Positions 52,499 through 62,165 of a stretch of 64,000 nt of DNA are shown here, piece by piece. Within the stretch, counting starts at the first letter, position 1. Every line of letters begins with the position of its first letter. This stretch comes from CAWHHZ01 sp963829355 (GTDB taxonomy: Bacteria > Acidobacteriota > Thermoanaerobaculia > Gp7-AA8 > JAHWKK01), in contig CAWHHZ010000006.1 of assembly GCA_963829355.1 (NCBI GenBank), positions 124,001 through 188,000 on the forward strand. The letters are read 5' to 3'. Both the position numbers and the translations under genes were made by a program. The notes beneath the pieces are model-generated. The model ran no database searches. It saw only the letters and a list, made by a program, of their open reading frames with translations, and was not told the DNA's origin.

Positions 52499-55400
52499 TC
52501 GCTCTCCTCCCCTGATGGTTCGACCGGAAGAACCATCGTCGCAGTGGTTCCTTTTCCCTGCTCCGACTCGAATCGCAATTCGCCGTGATGTTCCTCGACG
52601 ATCCGGCTCGAAACGGCGAGCCCCAGTCCGGTCCCTCCGGAGGTCCGTCGTGTCGTGAAAAAGGGATCGGTGATCCGATCGAGATCGGCTGGCGAGATCC
52701 CCCGCCCTTCGTCCTGTACCCGGACGAACACTGTCTGCTGAGAATCATCAGCGTTGCCGGTGGTGATGCGAATCGCGCGATCCGGATCCTCCAGTGCATC
52801 GCACGCATTCAGAACCAGGTTGATGATCACCTGCTCGAGCTTCTGCCTGTTGCCGCGAGCCGGAGGAAGATCGTCTCCATAGACGACGGTCAAGTGACGC
52901 GTCGAGTTCTTGAGACGGTTCGCGATGAGGCGCAGCGCTGACCGAACCACCTCGTTGAGCGACACCTCCGACTTCATGCCGTGCTCCGGATCGCGCGCGA
53001 AATTCTTCAGATCGGCGACGATCGTCTTGATCCGTTCGGCTCCCTGCAGGATCTCGTCGATGACCTGTGGAACCTCCTGTCGCATCTCCTTCCACTCGAG
53101 GCCCGCAAGCCGAAACGACGAGTTGTTCTTGTCCCAGTGCTCGAGGGCCGGCAGGGCGTCGTTCCAGGCATCACGCAACAGGGGCGTGTTGAGCATGATG
53201 AAATGGTTGGGATTGTTGATCTCGTGAGCGACTCCCGAGACGAGAATGCCGAGCGAGATCATCTTGTCGGCTCGTACGAGCTCATCCCGATGCCTCGATG
53301 CGTCCCGCTCGGCCCGTTTCATCTCGGTGATGTCCTGTAGCGTTCCGAAGCCCCCTGTGAGCGCTCCGTCATCACTCCTCGTGAAGTACCCCTGCGCCTT
53401 GACCTGCTTCTCCTCACCTTCGCTGGTCACCATCCGGAACTCGACCGGCTCTCCGATCGCTCCCCCCGGCTCGGATGCGAGAGAATCCCGAACGAGTTGC
53501 CGATCGTCCGGATGGACGCGCTCGATGAACTGCTCCATCGTCCATCCCTCGGCCGCAGGGTTACCCAGGATGTGGTTGTATTCGTCGGAACCGCTGATCC
53601 GGCCCTGTCTCGCCTCCCATTCCCAGCTGCCGAGCTTCGCCATCGCCTCAGCCTGCTCGAGAAGTCTCCGTTGCGACTCCAGATCGCGCTCGATCCGATT
53701 TCTCTCGGTGACGTCGACTGCGGACACGATGAAGCGCCACGAGGAAGCTCGAGGCTCGGTCCGCGCCCATCGCGTCAGGAGATCGACTCGTCTGCCGTCC
53801 TCGAAGACACACGTGAGCTCCACGCTGGTGACGTGACGATCCTCGAACAGAAGCGGCCCGACGGCTTTGAGTAGCCGTCGCAAAATTCCAGGCGTGAGGC
53901 CACCGAGCAGCCGCGGCAGCAAGTCCTTCCGATCGTCCACACCTACGATCTCGAGTGCGACGGGGTTCGCCTCGAGGACTCTGGAGCCAGCCGCCATTTC
54001 GCGTACCTTCTCAGGATTGGCTTCGAGGAGACTGAGCAGGTCCTGCACCGAGCGCAGGTTTCGATCGTGAACCGACTTGCGGAGCTCCGTCCAGTCCGCC
54101 ATCCAGACGGCGATCGGCAAGTCGTTGAACAGTCCGCGGTACTTCTCCTCACTCTCCCGCAGCGCCTCCTCAGCTCCTTTCCTCGCCGTCAGATCGAGGG
54201 CGGTCACGGCGAACACCCACGGCTCATCATCCGAACCACTACGTGCCCATTGCAGGAGAAGATCCCTGTGCTCTCCGGCGTAGGTCGTAATCGGAAGCTC
54301 CACGCTGCTCATGCCGGCGCCTTCGAACAGGAGTGGCAGCGACGCTTCGACGATCCGCTCCGCTGCCACCGGCCCGTATCCCGCCGGGAACCACTCCTCG
54401 AACTCCTGAAGCGAGCCGGCCTGCACCAGATCGATCGCCAGCGGATTGACATCGAGCAGTCGTGTCCGGCGTCCGACAGTCGCAAATGCGCCCGGGCGCT
54501 CACGGATCAGCTCACGCATTTCCTCGGCCGTGCCGATCCCGAGACGGTTCAGTTCGGCGACTACGGCGCTCCAGTCCGAGATCCAGGCTGGAATCGGAAG
54601 TTCATGGAAGAAGCGGCGAAACTTCGCTTCGCTCGTCTCGACGGCACGCTCCGTCTCCTTCTTCTCCGTGAGATCCTGCATCGTGACGATGGAATGCCAG
54701 GGCGCGTCTGGCGATGCGGTGTGCGCCCAACGGATCAGCACTTCCATCCTGGTGCCGTCAGCACGGATCATCGGGATTTCCACCTGCGCACTCGTGACCT
54801 TACCCTCGAGGAGTGGGAGCACCGCCTTGATGACGGGCGGTATGGATTCATCCGGATACGCCTGAAGGTTCCAGTCGGCGAGCTCTTCCAATGTATCGAC
54901 GCCAGCCAACCTGAATGCCAGTGGATTGGCAGCCAGCACTCGCACAGAGCGCACCCTGCGTCGAAACTCGCTGATCATCTCCGGGCCGGTCACCAGTTCG
55001 AAGCCGCCGGAGTGGAGGTAGTCGATCACCTCAGACCAGTCGACCTCCCATGCAGCGATCGGAAGATCATGAAAGATCCGGCGGTAACGGCTTTCGCTTC
55101 CGATCAGCGCCTCCTCTGCCGATCTCTGATCCGTGACGTCGCGGCCAACCGATTGAAGCTCGACGATCTGGCCAGAGTCGCCGAAGATCGCGCGGTCAGT
55201 CCATTCATGCCAGGCGACCCTGCCGTCGGGTCTCAGCACACGATGCTGATCGGTGGACGATGGATTCTCCGGGCTGAGTCGGGAGATTCGCTGACGAAAT
55301 GCCGTCCGATCCTCTTTCGCGATGAGTGGAAAAAGCGAGGTGCCGAGAAGCCTCTCCCGACTCGTCTCGAAGTACCGGCAGTAGGCGTCGTTGACAAAGA

Positions 55401-55884
55401 GCCGGCTCCCGTTGGGGAGCCACCGCACAATGAAATCGCTCTGATCCTCCACAACCCGCCGGTAGCGCAGCTCACTCGATCGCAGAGCCTTCTCCGCTTC
55501 GAGGCGGGCTCCGATGTCCTCGACCAGCTCAATGCCGCAGATCAGCTCATCCGTCTCCGAACGGATGACCGAAGCCGTCACTTTGGTCGTGAGCTCTCGT
55601 CCGCCAGGGAGGATGAACCGGCGCACGACGTCGTAGTTACCGATCTCGCCGCTGCAGAGCCGGGACAGGAGCGAGTTGGTCATATCGTGATCGAGGTGAT
55701 GGACGTACTCTTCCATCCGGGATCCAATGATGTGGCCGCCCTTGCGATCGAGCATCCGTTCGAATGCATCATTGGTCTCAATGATCGTCCCGTGAAGATC
55801 GATCAGGACAAAACCGACGGACGTGTTGCGGAAGATCTCCTTCAGGATCTCCTCGCTCCAGTCCAGTGGCGTCAGCTGGGTCAT
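52495..55884 (-). CDS. soluble multi-PAS hybrid-sensor histidine kinase (six PAS, HisKA, HATPase)
   Basis: 1129 residues without a membrane segment. PAS 1 (about 10-125) and PAS 2 (140-260) are ordinary. PAS 3-5 (about 268-660) are three tandem copies of one variant with F.(D/E)LPI..W..DW and an inserted helix before the ..NPLA/NPVAL strand. PAS 6 (about 690-810) is of the PAS_3 type (GSWEWEARQGRISGSDEYNH). The kinase core has His in SGVAHEINNPNHFI, INLVLNACDALED, VQDEGRGI and SGGTGLGLAVS. No receiver is attached. It pairs with the NtrC-type activator through an ATGA overlap. Ligands are unknown; the tandem PAS may integrate several internal signals. Confidence 0.92.
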   Translation of the reverse strand: MTQLTPLDWSEEILKEIFRNTSVGFVLIDLHGTIIETNDAFERMLDRKGGHIIGSRMEEYVHHLDHDMTNSLLSRLCSGEIGNYDVVRRFILPGGRELTTKVTASVIRSETDELICGIELVEDIGARLEAEKALRSSELRYRRVVEDQSDFIVRWLPNGSRLFVNDAYCRYFETSRERLLGTSLFPLIAKEDRTAFRQRISRLSPENPSSTDQHRVLRPDGRVAWHEWTDRAIFGDSGQIVELQSVGRDVTDQRSAEEALIGSESRYRRIFHDLPIAAWEVDWSEVIDYLHSGGFELVTGPEMISEFRRRVRSVRVLAANPLAFRLAGVDTLEELADWNLQAYPDESIPPVIKAVLPLLEGKVTSAQVEIPMIRADGTRMEVLIRWAHTASPDAPWHSIVTMQDLTEKKETERAVETSEAKFRRFFHELPIPAWISDWSAVVAELNRLGIGTAEEMRELIRERPGAFATVGRRTRLLDVNPLAIDLVQAGSLQEFEEWFPAGYGPVAAERIVEASLPLLFEGAGMSSVELPITTYAGEHRDLLLQWARSGSDDEPWVFAVTALDLTARKGAEEALRESEEKYRGLFNDLPIAVWMADWTELRKSVHDRNLRSVQDLLSLLEANPEKVREMAAGSRVLEANPVALEIVGVDDRKDLLPRLLGGLTPGILRRLLKAVGPLLFEDRHVTSVELTCVFEDGRRVDLLTRWARTEPRASSWRFIVSAVDVTERNRIERDLESQRRLLEQAEAMAKLGSWEWEARQGRISGSDEYNHILGNPAAEGWTMEQFIERVHPDDRQLVRDSLASEPGGAIGEPVEFRMVTSEGEEKQVKAQGYFTRSDDGALTGGFGTLQDITEMKRAERDASRHRDELVRADKMISLGILVSGVAHEINNPNHFIMLNTPLLRDAWNDALPALEHWDKNNSSFRLAGLEWKEMRQEVPQVIDEILQGAERIKTIVADLKNFARDPEHGMKSEVSLNEVVRSALRLIANRLKNSTRHLTVVYGDDLPPARGNRQKLEQVIINLVLNACDALEDPDRAIRITTGNADDSQQTVFVRVQDEGRGISPADLDRITDPFFTTRRTSGGTGLGLAVSSRIVEEHHGELRFESEQGKGTTATMVLPVEPSGEESE

Positions 55885-55906
55885 TGGTTCTCCGGATTGG
55901 GACGGA

Positions 55907-55936
55907 TGGACCCGGGCATTCTACAAGTCCCGGGTC
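55907..55936 (-). terminator. hairpin after the chemosensory operon
   Basis: GGACCCGGG / CCCGGGTCC with a 12-base loop, in the 172-bp gap between cheB and the multi-PAS kinase. A second small stem (GCTCC-ttta-GGAGT region, 55940-55956) lies beside it. No strong T run, so attenuation or termination is inferred. I see no promoter for the kinase in the gap. Confidence 0.4.
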
Positions 55937-56056
55937 CTAACTCCTAAAGGAGCTCCCGAGTCAGTTTTTCTGCCAGCCGATCGCAACCAGGAAAGAAGAA
56001 ACAAAGGCCCCGACATATGACGGATTCCGCACGTCTGGCGATCACTTCTCCATGAC

Positions 56057-57133
56057 TCACGATACTGATCGCTCGACCGAGAAAGCGAACAGGAGAGCCT
56101 GAGCAATCTGGTCCACCGGCAGCACCTGAGAGGCCCCACCAATCTGGATCGCGGCCTGAGGCATCCCAAAGACGACGCTCGTCTCCTGATCCTGAACGAT
56201 CGTCATCCCTCCACTACGCCTCATCTCCAGCAGCCCTTCCGCGCCATCCTTACCCATCCCGGTGAGCAGAACTCCGACGGCCTCCGTCCTTGCCGCCACG
56301 GCTGCTGAGCGGAAAAGGACATCAACGCTGGGACGGTGGCGATTGACGGGAGGCCCATCATGGAGCCTGGCGACGTACTGTCTCGGCCCCGTCCTGTCGA
56401 GAAACACGTGGCGGTTGCCCGGAGCGATCAGCGCGACGCCCGGCTCGAGTATTTCGCCGTCTTCGACCTCACGGACAGTCATCGGGGAGCTCTGATCGAG
56501 TCTCCGTGCAAAGGCTCCGGTGAAACGCGCTGGCATGTGCTGGACAATGACGATCGGCGGTGAGTCCGACGGCATTTGATCGAGAATCAGATTCAATGCC
56601 TCCGTACCTCCGGTCGACGCCCCGATGGCGATCAAGCCGGCGTTCCGGATCATCGGGCTCCGCGGTCCCCGCGCCACCGGGCGACGCGACGGAAGCGCCA
56701 TGACCTTGTCGATCCTCACCTGTGCCGCGGCCCGGATACTCTGAACCAGATCCATCGAGCCGACGGCGAGGTCGTCTCCCATTCGCAACCGCGGCTTGGC
56801 AATGATCTCGACGGCACCCTCCTGAAGCGCACGCATCGTCACGTGGACGCCGCGGTCGGCCACACTCGAGCAGACCACTACCGGGATCGGGTTCTCCCTC
56901 ATCACCTTCCGGAGAAACGTCAGCCCGTCCATTCTCGGCATCTCCAGATCGAGCACGATCACATCGGGCCGGATGCTCTCGAGCTTGCGAAGTGCGATCA
57001 GAGGATCCGCCGCAGTCGTCACGTCGATATCGGGAGTCTGGCTCAGCAGATGAACCATCACCTGTCTGAATACCGCCGAGTCATCGACGACGAGCACATG
57101 GAGCCGGCTCCGCGATTCGGAGGGTGCGATCAT
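56057..57133 (-). CDS. cheB: chemotaxis response regulator / methylesterase CheB
   Basis: Removes methyl groups from receptor glutamates and deamidates glutamines. 358 residues: receiver with phospho-Asp62 (VIVLDLEMPRMDG), linker, and the esterase domain with catalytic Ser173 (GASTGG), His199 (VQHMP) and Asp296 (TGMGKDG). The ATG overlaps the cheR stop. Last gene of the operon. Confidence 0.96.
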   Translation of the reverse strand: MIAPSESRSRLHVLVVDDSAVFRQVMVHLLSQTPDIDVTTAADPLIALRKLESIRPDVIVLDLEMPRMDGLTFLRKVMRENPIPVVVCSSVADRGVHVTMRALQEGAVEIIAKPRLRMGDDLAVGSMDLVQSIRAAAQVRIDKVMALPSRRPVARGPRSPMIRNAGLIAIGASTGGTEALNLILDQMPSDSPPIVIVQHMPARFTGAFARRLDQSSPMTVREVEDGEILEPGVALIAPGNRHVFLDRTGPRQYVARLHDGPPVNRHRPSVDVLFRSAAVAARTEAVGVLLTGMGKDGAEGLLEMRRSGGMTIVQDQETSVVFGMPQAAIQIGGASQVLPVDQIAQALLFAFSVERSVS

Positions 57134-58029
57134 TTCGCCACCTGGTGCGTTCTCATCCGGTACACGGACGGTGCAATGGGAAGGAAGCGATCGAAGTAGC
57201 CGATCAGACTCTCAGAATGACCGAGCAGAAACAGACCGTCCGGCGCAAGTCGTCTGAACAGGCGGTCGAGCGCTCTGCGACGCGACTGCTGATCGAAGTA
57301 GATCAGCACGTTGCGGCAGAAGATCATGTCGAAATGACCTGTGTCCGAGATCGCCTCGCTGTGCAAGTTGAGTCGCTCGAAGCGAACCACTTTTTTCAGA
57401 TCGGCGACGACGCGAATCTTCCCGTCATGCGAACGTACCCCTCTCTGAACGAATCGTTCACGATAACGCTCCGGAATCTCCCTTATCGCCTCGTACGGAT
57501 AAACGCCGTTCCGCGCCAGGTCGAGAACACGCGTCGAGACGTCGGTTGCCACGATTTCTACTGACCAGCCGGGAAGCGCCGCGATGACCATCATGGCGAT
57601 CGAGTACGGCTCCTGACCGGTGGAACATCCCGCGCTCCAGATCCGTATGACCCGCTCCCTCTCTCCGCTGTCTGCCACGGCTCGGATTGCCGGAAGGACC
57701 TCTCGATCCAGAAGCTCGAACTGTTTCGATTCGCGAAAGAAGCTCGTCTCGTTGGTCGAGATCCGGTTGAAGAGCTCGATCATCTCGTTCTGATCGTTCA
57801 AAACGTGCTCGAGATAGCTGCCGAAGCTCGAAAGATCGAGCGTGCGGACTCGCCGTGCCAGCCTCGCCTGAACGAGCTGGCGCTTCTGATCCGTGATGTG
57901 AGTGCCGATACCGCTCTCGATGATCGATCGAAACGTGCGGAACTCGCGATCAGTAAGCGGCGCGATCTCGTATGCCGGCAGAGGCTGGCCATTGTCGTCG
58001 TTCATGTCGGACCTCATCGTCTGACTCAA
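57130..58029 (-). CDS. cheR: chemotaxis protein methyltransferase CheR
   Basis: S-adenosylmethionine-dependent methylation of receptor glutamates. Up to 299 residues: the N-terminal helical domain ends with NRISTNETSFFRESKQFELL, the SAM-binding domain has IWSAGCSTGQEPYSIAMM, VEIVATDVST, and FDMIFCRNVLIYFD. The first possible start is TTG at 58029, overlapping the cheW stop; ATG at 58017 or 58005 would also fit. Confidence 0.95.
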   Translation of the reverse strand: MSQTMRSDMNDDNGQPLPAYEIAPLTDREFRTFRSIIESGIGTHITDQKRQLVQARLARRVRTLDLSSFGSYLEHVLNDQNEMIELFNRISTNETSFFRESKQFELLDREVLPAIRAVADSGERERVIRIWSAGCSTGQEPYSIAMMVIAALPGWSVEIVATDVSTRVLDLARNGVYPYEAIREIPERYRERFVQRGVRSHDGKIRVVADLKKVVRFERLNLHSEAISDTGHFDMIFCRNVLIYFDQQSRRRALDRLFRRLAPDGLFLLGHSESLIGYFDRFLPIAPSVYRMRTHQVAK

Positions 58030-58625
58030 CCCGCAACTGTCTCGATCGCTTCGGAATCGAGCTCGCGCAGATCTTCCTGTGCGATCACATGGCCGATATC
58101 GAGAAGCAGAACGATGTGGTCGTCGTCACTCCGGACGAGCCCCTGAACAGATTCCGACAGTGCCCGCAGACCAAACGAAGGCGGCTCCTGGATGTCGTCC
58201 CGATTCAGATCGATGACACGGTTCACGCCATCGACGATCACCGCCGTGACCACGACGTCTTCTCCAAAGGGCAGTTCCACGATCACCACACACGTCCGCG
58301 GCGTGAGAGTCGTCTGGGGGAGCCCCAGTTTGACTGCCAGATCCACCACCGGCACCACGGTCCCTCGCAGATTCATCACCCCTCGGATCCAGGTCGGGGT
58401 CGTGGGAACAGGCGTGACCATCCCGTAGCTCGCGATCTCTCGAACTCTGAGGATCGGGATCGCATATTCGGAATTGTCGATCACGAGAGTGAGCGCCTGC
58501 AGAACGTCATCACCGGTCTGCGCATCTGCCTCCCCTTCACCCGGACCCGACACGCGGCTGGATGATGTCGTTTCAGGGGCGGATTCGATGTTCTTTCTGT
58601 CCTTCTTCGCGCGCGGCGGGCTCAT
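58026..58625 (-). CDS. cheW: chemotaxis coupling protein CheW
   Basis: 199 residues. A basic, disordered N-terminal tail (SPPRAKKDRKN) is followed by the SH3-like CheW fold: LTLVIDNSEYAIPILRVREI, TPTWIRGVMNLRGTVVPVVD and VDGVNRVIDL. It links MCP arrays to CheA. Start and stop overlap mcp and cheR. The 45-residue N-terminal extension is unusual for CheW. Confidence 0.94.
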   Translation of the reverse strand: MSPPRAKKDRKNIESAPETTSSSRVSGPGEGEADAQTGDDVLQALTLVIDNSEYAIPILRVREIASYGMVTPVPTTPTWIRGVMNLRGTVVPVVDLAVKLGLPQTTLTPRTCVVIVELPFGEDVVVTAVIVDGVNRVIDLNRDDIQEPPSFGLRALSESVQGLVRSDDDHIVLLLDIGHVIAQEDLRELDSEAIETVAG

Positions 58626-60475
58626 CGGTACGCCTCCCAATCGAGCTCCGAAGCGGCGGCGGCACCGGACTCCCCCATCAGAGCCAACTCGGGAAGATCG
58701 TAGCCATTCCGGCCGCCGAGCCGGATGCGCTCACGGGGCCCCGCCGGTGCATGCGCAAAGCCGAGGTTGAATATGTCCATGCGCTTGTTGAGAGTTCGCG
58801 CCTGACCAGCCAGCTCCTCGGCAGTCGCCGACAGTTCCTCCGCGGCGGAGGCATTCTGCTGGGCGATCTGGTCGACCATCGACATCGCCTGATTGATCTG
58901 AGCGACGCCCGACGATTGCTCGTTCGAGGCCGCAGAAACCTCCTGAACGAGCTCGGTGGTCTTGTGGATCGAGGGGACGAGCTTCTGAAGCGAATCTGCA
59001 GACCGCTCCGCAACCGTCACGCTCGCTCCGGCGAGCCCGCCGATCTCCTGGGCAGCCGCCTGTGAACGTTCAGCAAGCTTCCGCACCTCGCTCGCGACTA
59101 CCGCGAAGCCGCGTCCATTCTCTCCAGCCCGGGCCGCCTCGATCGCTGCGTTCAGAGCAAGCAGATTGGTCTGGTAGGCGATCTCTTCTACGATCGTGAT
59201 TTTCTCAGCGATCGTCTTCATCGCCGTCATCGTTTCGCGCACCGATTCGCTGCTCCCCTCTGCATCGCGCGCTCCCTGATCCGCCATCCGCGCCATCTCC
59301 TGACTGTTCGCGGCGTTCTGCGTGATCGATGCGGTCATCTGCTCGAGGCTCGCCGTCGTCTGCTCCACAGAGGCGCTCTGACTGCTGGTACCCTGGGACA
59401 GCGTCTGGGCCGTCGCTGAAACCTGCGACGACGCGGTCGACAAGGTCATGATCCCGTTGCGGATGTCTCCGATGACCTCGGCGAGGTTCTTGGTCATGTC
59501 ACGAAGCGCGACGCCCAGCTGATCTCGCTCCGACTTCGGTTCGATCCTCGTGGAGAGATCTCCGTTCGCGATGGTTTTCGTGAGAGCGGCGGTCTCCTGG
59601 AGGTACTGGGTCATGTCGCGGAACGCGTGTCCCAGAGTGTCATGGGCTGCTCGTGGCTCAACTGTGGCACTGACGTCACCACGAGAGATCTGCTTTGCGG
59701 CAGCGGCCATCTCCTGGAAGTACGCGACCATCCGCTTCATCGCCTGAAGCAAACGGCCGATCTCGTCATTCGAGGTGGTGTCGATATCGACCTCCAGATC
59801 TCCCTCCGCCAGACGGTTCGCGACGTCCGCAGAGAGGCGAACGGCGCTCGTTACACTGCGGATCAGAATCACCGAGATGGCGCTGAGGAGCATGAGGCAG
59901 ACGATGCTCACGCCGACGATCGACCACTGCGTCATTGAATGGAGTCCTCGCAGTTCGGAGAAGGCGCCCTGGATGTTGTCCTTCCCCTGAGATTTCACCT
60001 TACCCAGCGACTCCTCGAGAGCGTTGTAGCGGCCCCGCATCTGGTCGACGTCGGCTGCGAAGCTGACCCCTGTCTGCTCGTCGATCATCGCCACGGTCAT
60101 CTCTCGTCCAAGCGTGTAGTAAGACTCGAAGAGCTCGGCGAGTCGGTCGATCTCACCCGACTCGACCGCGGGGTTTTCGCGTTCGAGCTCGAGACGGGCG
60201 AGGAAAGCGCTGCGCAGCTCGTCCGCCTCCTCCACCGCCGCATGATCCCGAGCCGCCGCCGCGTCCTGGAGCGTTCGCTGAATGGTGCTCAGGATCAGAT
60301 CGAGATCATTGTGCATCTCGGTCACGGGGAAGTAGCCGACCTCGATCATCGAGCTGAGCCTCTCGGTGCGTGAGACCGCGAGAATCGTGCTGACGAGAAT
60401 CAGCAGCAGGGCAAATGCCGCAACGAGCGGCATCAGCAGTATCTTGTGTGCGAACTTCATTCTGGAGAACATCAT
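58622..60475 (-). CDS. methyl-accepting chemotaxis protein
   Basis: 617 residues. Helix 1 (ILLMPLVAAFALLLILVSTI), a periplasmic four-helix-bundle-like domain (about 40-185), helix 2 (WSIVGVSIVCLMLLSAISVI), then two or three HAMP-like segments repeated through about 350 (GDLEVDIDTTSNDEIGRLLQ, GDVSATVEPRAAHDTLG, GDLSTRIEPKSERDQLG), and the signalling hairpin tip EIAYQTNLLALNAAIEAARA. Multiple HAMPs suggest a frizzy-type receptor. The ATG follows GAGGAGCTGA inside the cheA end. Confidence 0.95.
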   Translation of the reverse strand: MMFSRMKFAHKILLMPLVAAFALLLILVSTILAVSRTERLSSMIEVGYFPVTEMHNDLDLILSTIQRTLQDAAAARDHAAVEEADELRSAFLARLELERENPAVESGEIDRLAELFESYYTLGREMTVAMIDEQTGVSFAADVDQMRGRYNALEESLGKVKSQGKDNIQGAFSELRGLHSMTQWSIVGVSIVCLMLLSAISVILIRSVTSAVRLSADVANRLAEGDLEVDIDTTSNDEIGRLLQAMKRMVAYFQEMAAAAKQISRGDVSATVEPRAAHDTLGHAFRDMTQYLQETAALTKTIANGDLSTRIEPKSERDQLGVALRDMTKNLAEVIGDIRNGIMTLSTASSQVSATAQTLSQGTSSQSASVEQTTASLEQMTASITQNAANSQEMARMADQGARDAEGSSESVRETMTAMKTIAEKITIVEEIAYQTNLLALNAAIEAARAGENGRGFAVVASEVRKLAERSQAAAQEIGGLAGASVTVAERSADSLQKLVPSIHKTTELVQEVSAASNEQSSGVAQINQAMSMVDQIAQQNASAAEELSATAEELAGQARTLNKRMDIFNLGFAHAPAGPRERIRLGGRNGYDLPELALMGESGAAAASELDWEAYR

Positions 60476-62164
60476 TCAGCTCCTCGTTGAGGTATTCGTG
60501 TGAAGACCGGCAGCTATGCCGTGGTCTCGCTCTGTTGCGGCCGGAACCAGTCGTTCCGGCTGCTTCTTTACTGTCGGCAGCAGTGTGGGAAGATCGATGA
60601 TGAAGGCGATCCGGCCATTCGGAAGGATCGATGAACCGGAGAAACCGGGCAGACCCTGAAGGATCTTTGCGAGCGGCTTGACGACCGTCTGACACTCGCC
60701 CGTCACCTCGTCGACCACGAGTCCCGTGAGAGTGGCGCCGTTTCTCACGATCACGAGATTCTCCCGGCCTGGAATCGCCCGAGTCTGCGACGTGAGGTGC
60801 GTGGAGAGCCGGACGAAGGGAATCGTCCGGCCGCGAAAGTCGACGAGATCGCCGGCGGCGCAACTCTCGTCGAACCGACTCATCTCCAGAACTTCGACGA
60901 CTGTTTCCATCGGGATGATGTACGGCTCACCGGCCACCTCGACCAGAAGTCCATCCACAATCGCCAGGGTCAGCGGAAGCCTGAGTCGGATCGTCGTGCC
61001 CTTTCCAGGAGACGTCAGGATCGATATGGAACCCTGAATCGACTCGATGTTGCGACGCACGACGTCCATGCCGACACCGCGTCCCGAAAGGTCGGTCACG
61101 GCGTCAGCAGTCGAGAATCCGGCCCGGAAGATCAACTGATCGATCTCCTCGTCCGACAGTGTCTGATCCGGGGAGACCATTCCTGCGCGACGAGCATGAC
61201 TCACGATCCTGGCTCGATCGAGGCCGCGCCCGTCATCCTCGAGCTCGATCACGATCGAGCCTGCCTCGCGGGAACTTCGCAATACGAGCCTGCCCACCGG
61301 ATCTTTTCCGGCGGCCGTTCTCTGCTCCGGCGATTCGATCCCGTGGTCGATCGAATTGCGAATCATGTGGACGAGCGGATCCCGCAGGTTCTCCATGATG
61401 GTCATGTCGACCGCCACGTCCTCTCCGGCCAGCTCGAGCTCGGCAGCTTTCCCGACTGATCTCGCCAGGTCACGGACGGTCCGATGAAACTGCCTGAAGG
61501 TCCGGCTGACCGGAATCATGCGGAGCTTCATCACGAGCTCCTGCATCTCGACGTGCAGTCGGCCAGCCTCCTGCTGCGCTTCGAGAATCAGGGAACGGGA
61601 CACGGACGGATCCGATACCAGTCCGGTCACTCTTCCCCGTGCGATGCCGATCTCGCCCGTCAGATCGAGCAGCTTGTCGAGTGTCGCGAGATCGACTCGA
61701 ATGCTCGTCTCGCGCCGCGCAATCGTCTTCGTGTCCCCGACGATCGTCTGCACAGTGGGGGATGATCCCGGTCCAGCCGAGAGCTCGCGCATCCGCTCCA
61801 TGACCAGACGCTCGTCACTGTTGAGACTCTCGCGTCCTTCGATGCACTCCGGCACCTGTCGCCGGATGAGGTCGACCGCATCGAGCAGCACCGTCACCAG
61901 AGTGTCCGTGACCGAAACCGCAGACGATCTCACCTGATCGAGCAGATCCTCCATTACGTGAGTCAGCTCGCACACCGGACCGAGGTCGAAGATCGCGGCG
62001 TTTCCCTTGATCGTATGCGCGGCCCGGAAGACGGTGCCCACCGACTCCTCATCCTCCGGAGATCGCTCCAGATGGAGAAGTGCCTCCTCCGCATCCGCGA
62101 GTCCCTCCGCCGTCTCGGCCGAGAACGCCTCGAGCAGCGCTGCCATGGAGTCCGCATCGAGCAT
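60476..62164 (-). CDS. cheA: chemotaxis histidine kinase CheA (no P2 domain)
   Basis: 562 residues: P1 phosphotransfer domain with His50 (FRAAHTIKGNAAIF), a short linker with no CheY-binding P2 domain, P3 dimerisation helices (IRVDLATLDKLLDLTGEIGI), P4 ATPase (HMIRNSIDHGIES, ELEDDGRGLD, FSTADAVTDLSGRGVGMDVV) and P5, the CheW-like domain (GLLVEVAGEPYIIPMETVVE). The P1 His and ATP boxes look functional. Partner receivers are the protein at 63431-63802 and CheB. Confidence 0.96.
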   Translation of the reverse strand: MLDADSMAALLEAFSAETAEGLADAEEALLHLERSPEDEESVGTVFRAAHTIKGNAAIFDLGPVCELTHVMEDLLDQVRSSAVSVTDTLVTVLLDAVDLIRRQVPECIEGRESLNSDERLVMERMRELSAGPGSSPTVQTIVGDTKTIARRETSIRVDLATLDKLLDLTGEIGIARGRVTGLVSDPSVSRSLILEAQQEAGRLHVEMQELVMKLRMIPVSRTFRQFHRTVRDLARSVGKAAELELAGEDVAVDMTIMENLRDPLVHMIRNSIDHGIESPEQRTAAGKDPVGRLVLRSSREAGSIVIELEDDGRGLDRARIVSHARRAGMVSPDQTLSDEEIDQLIFRAGFSTADAVTDLSGRGVGMDVVRRNIESIQGSISILTSPGKGTTIRLRLPLTLAIVDGLLVEVAGEPYIIPMETVVEVLEMSRFDESCAAGDLVDFRGRTIPFVRLSTHLTSQTRAIPGRENLVIVRNGATLTGLVVDEVTGECQTVVKPLAKILQGLPGFSGSSILPNGRIAFIIDLPTLLPTVKKQPERLVPAATERDHGIAAGLHTNTSTRS

Positions 62165-62165
62165 C

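Noticed and set aside
54067..55947. 626-codon open frame on the plus strand
   Set aside because: It is exactly antisense to the multi-PAS kinase, has no domain pattern, and arises from the high GC content and codon bias of the opposite strand.
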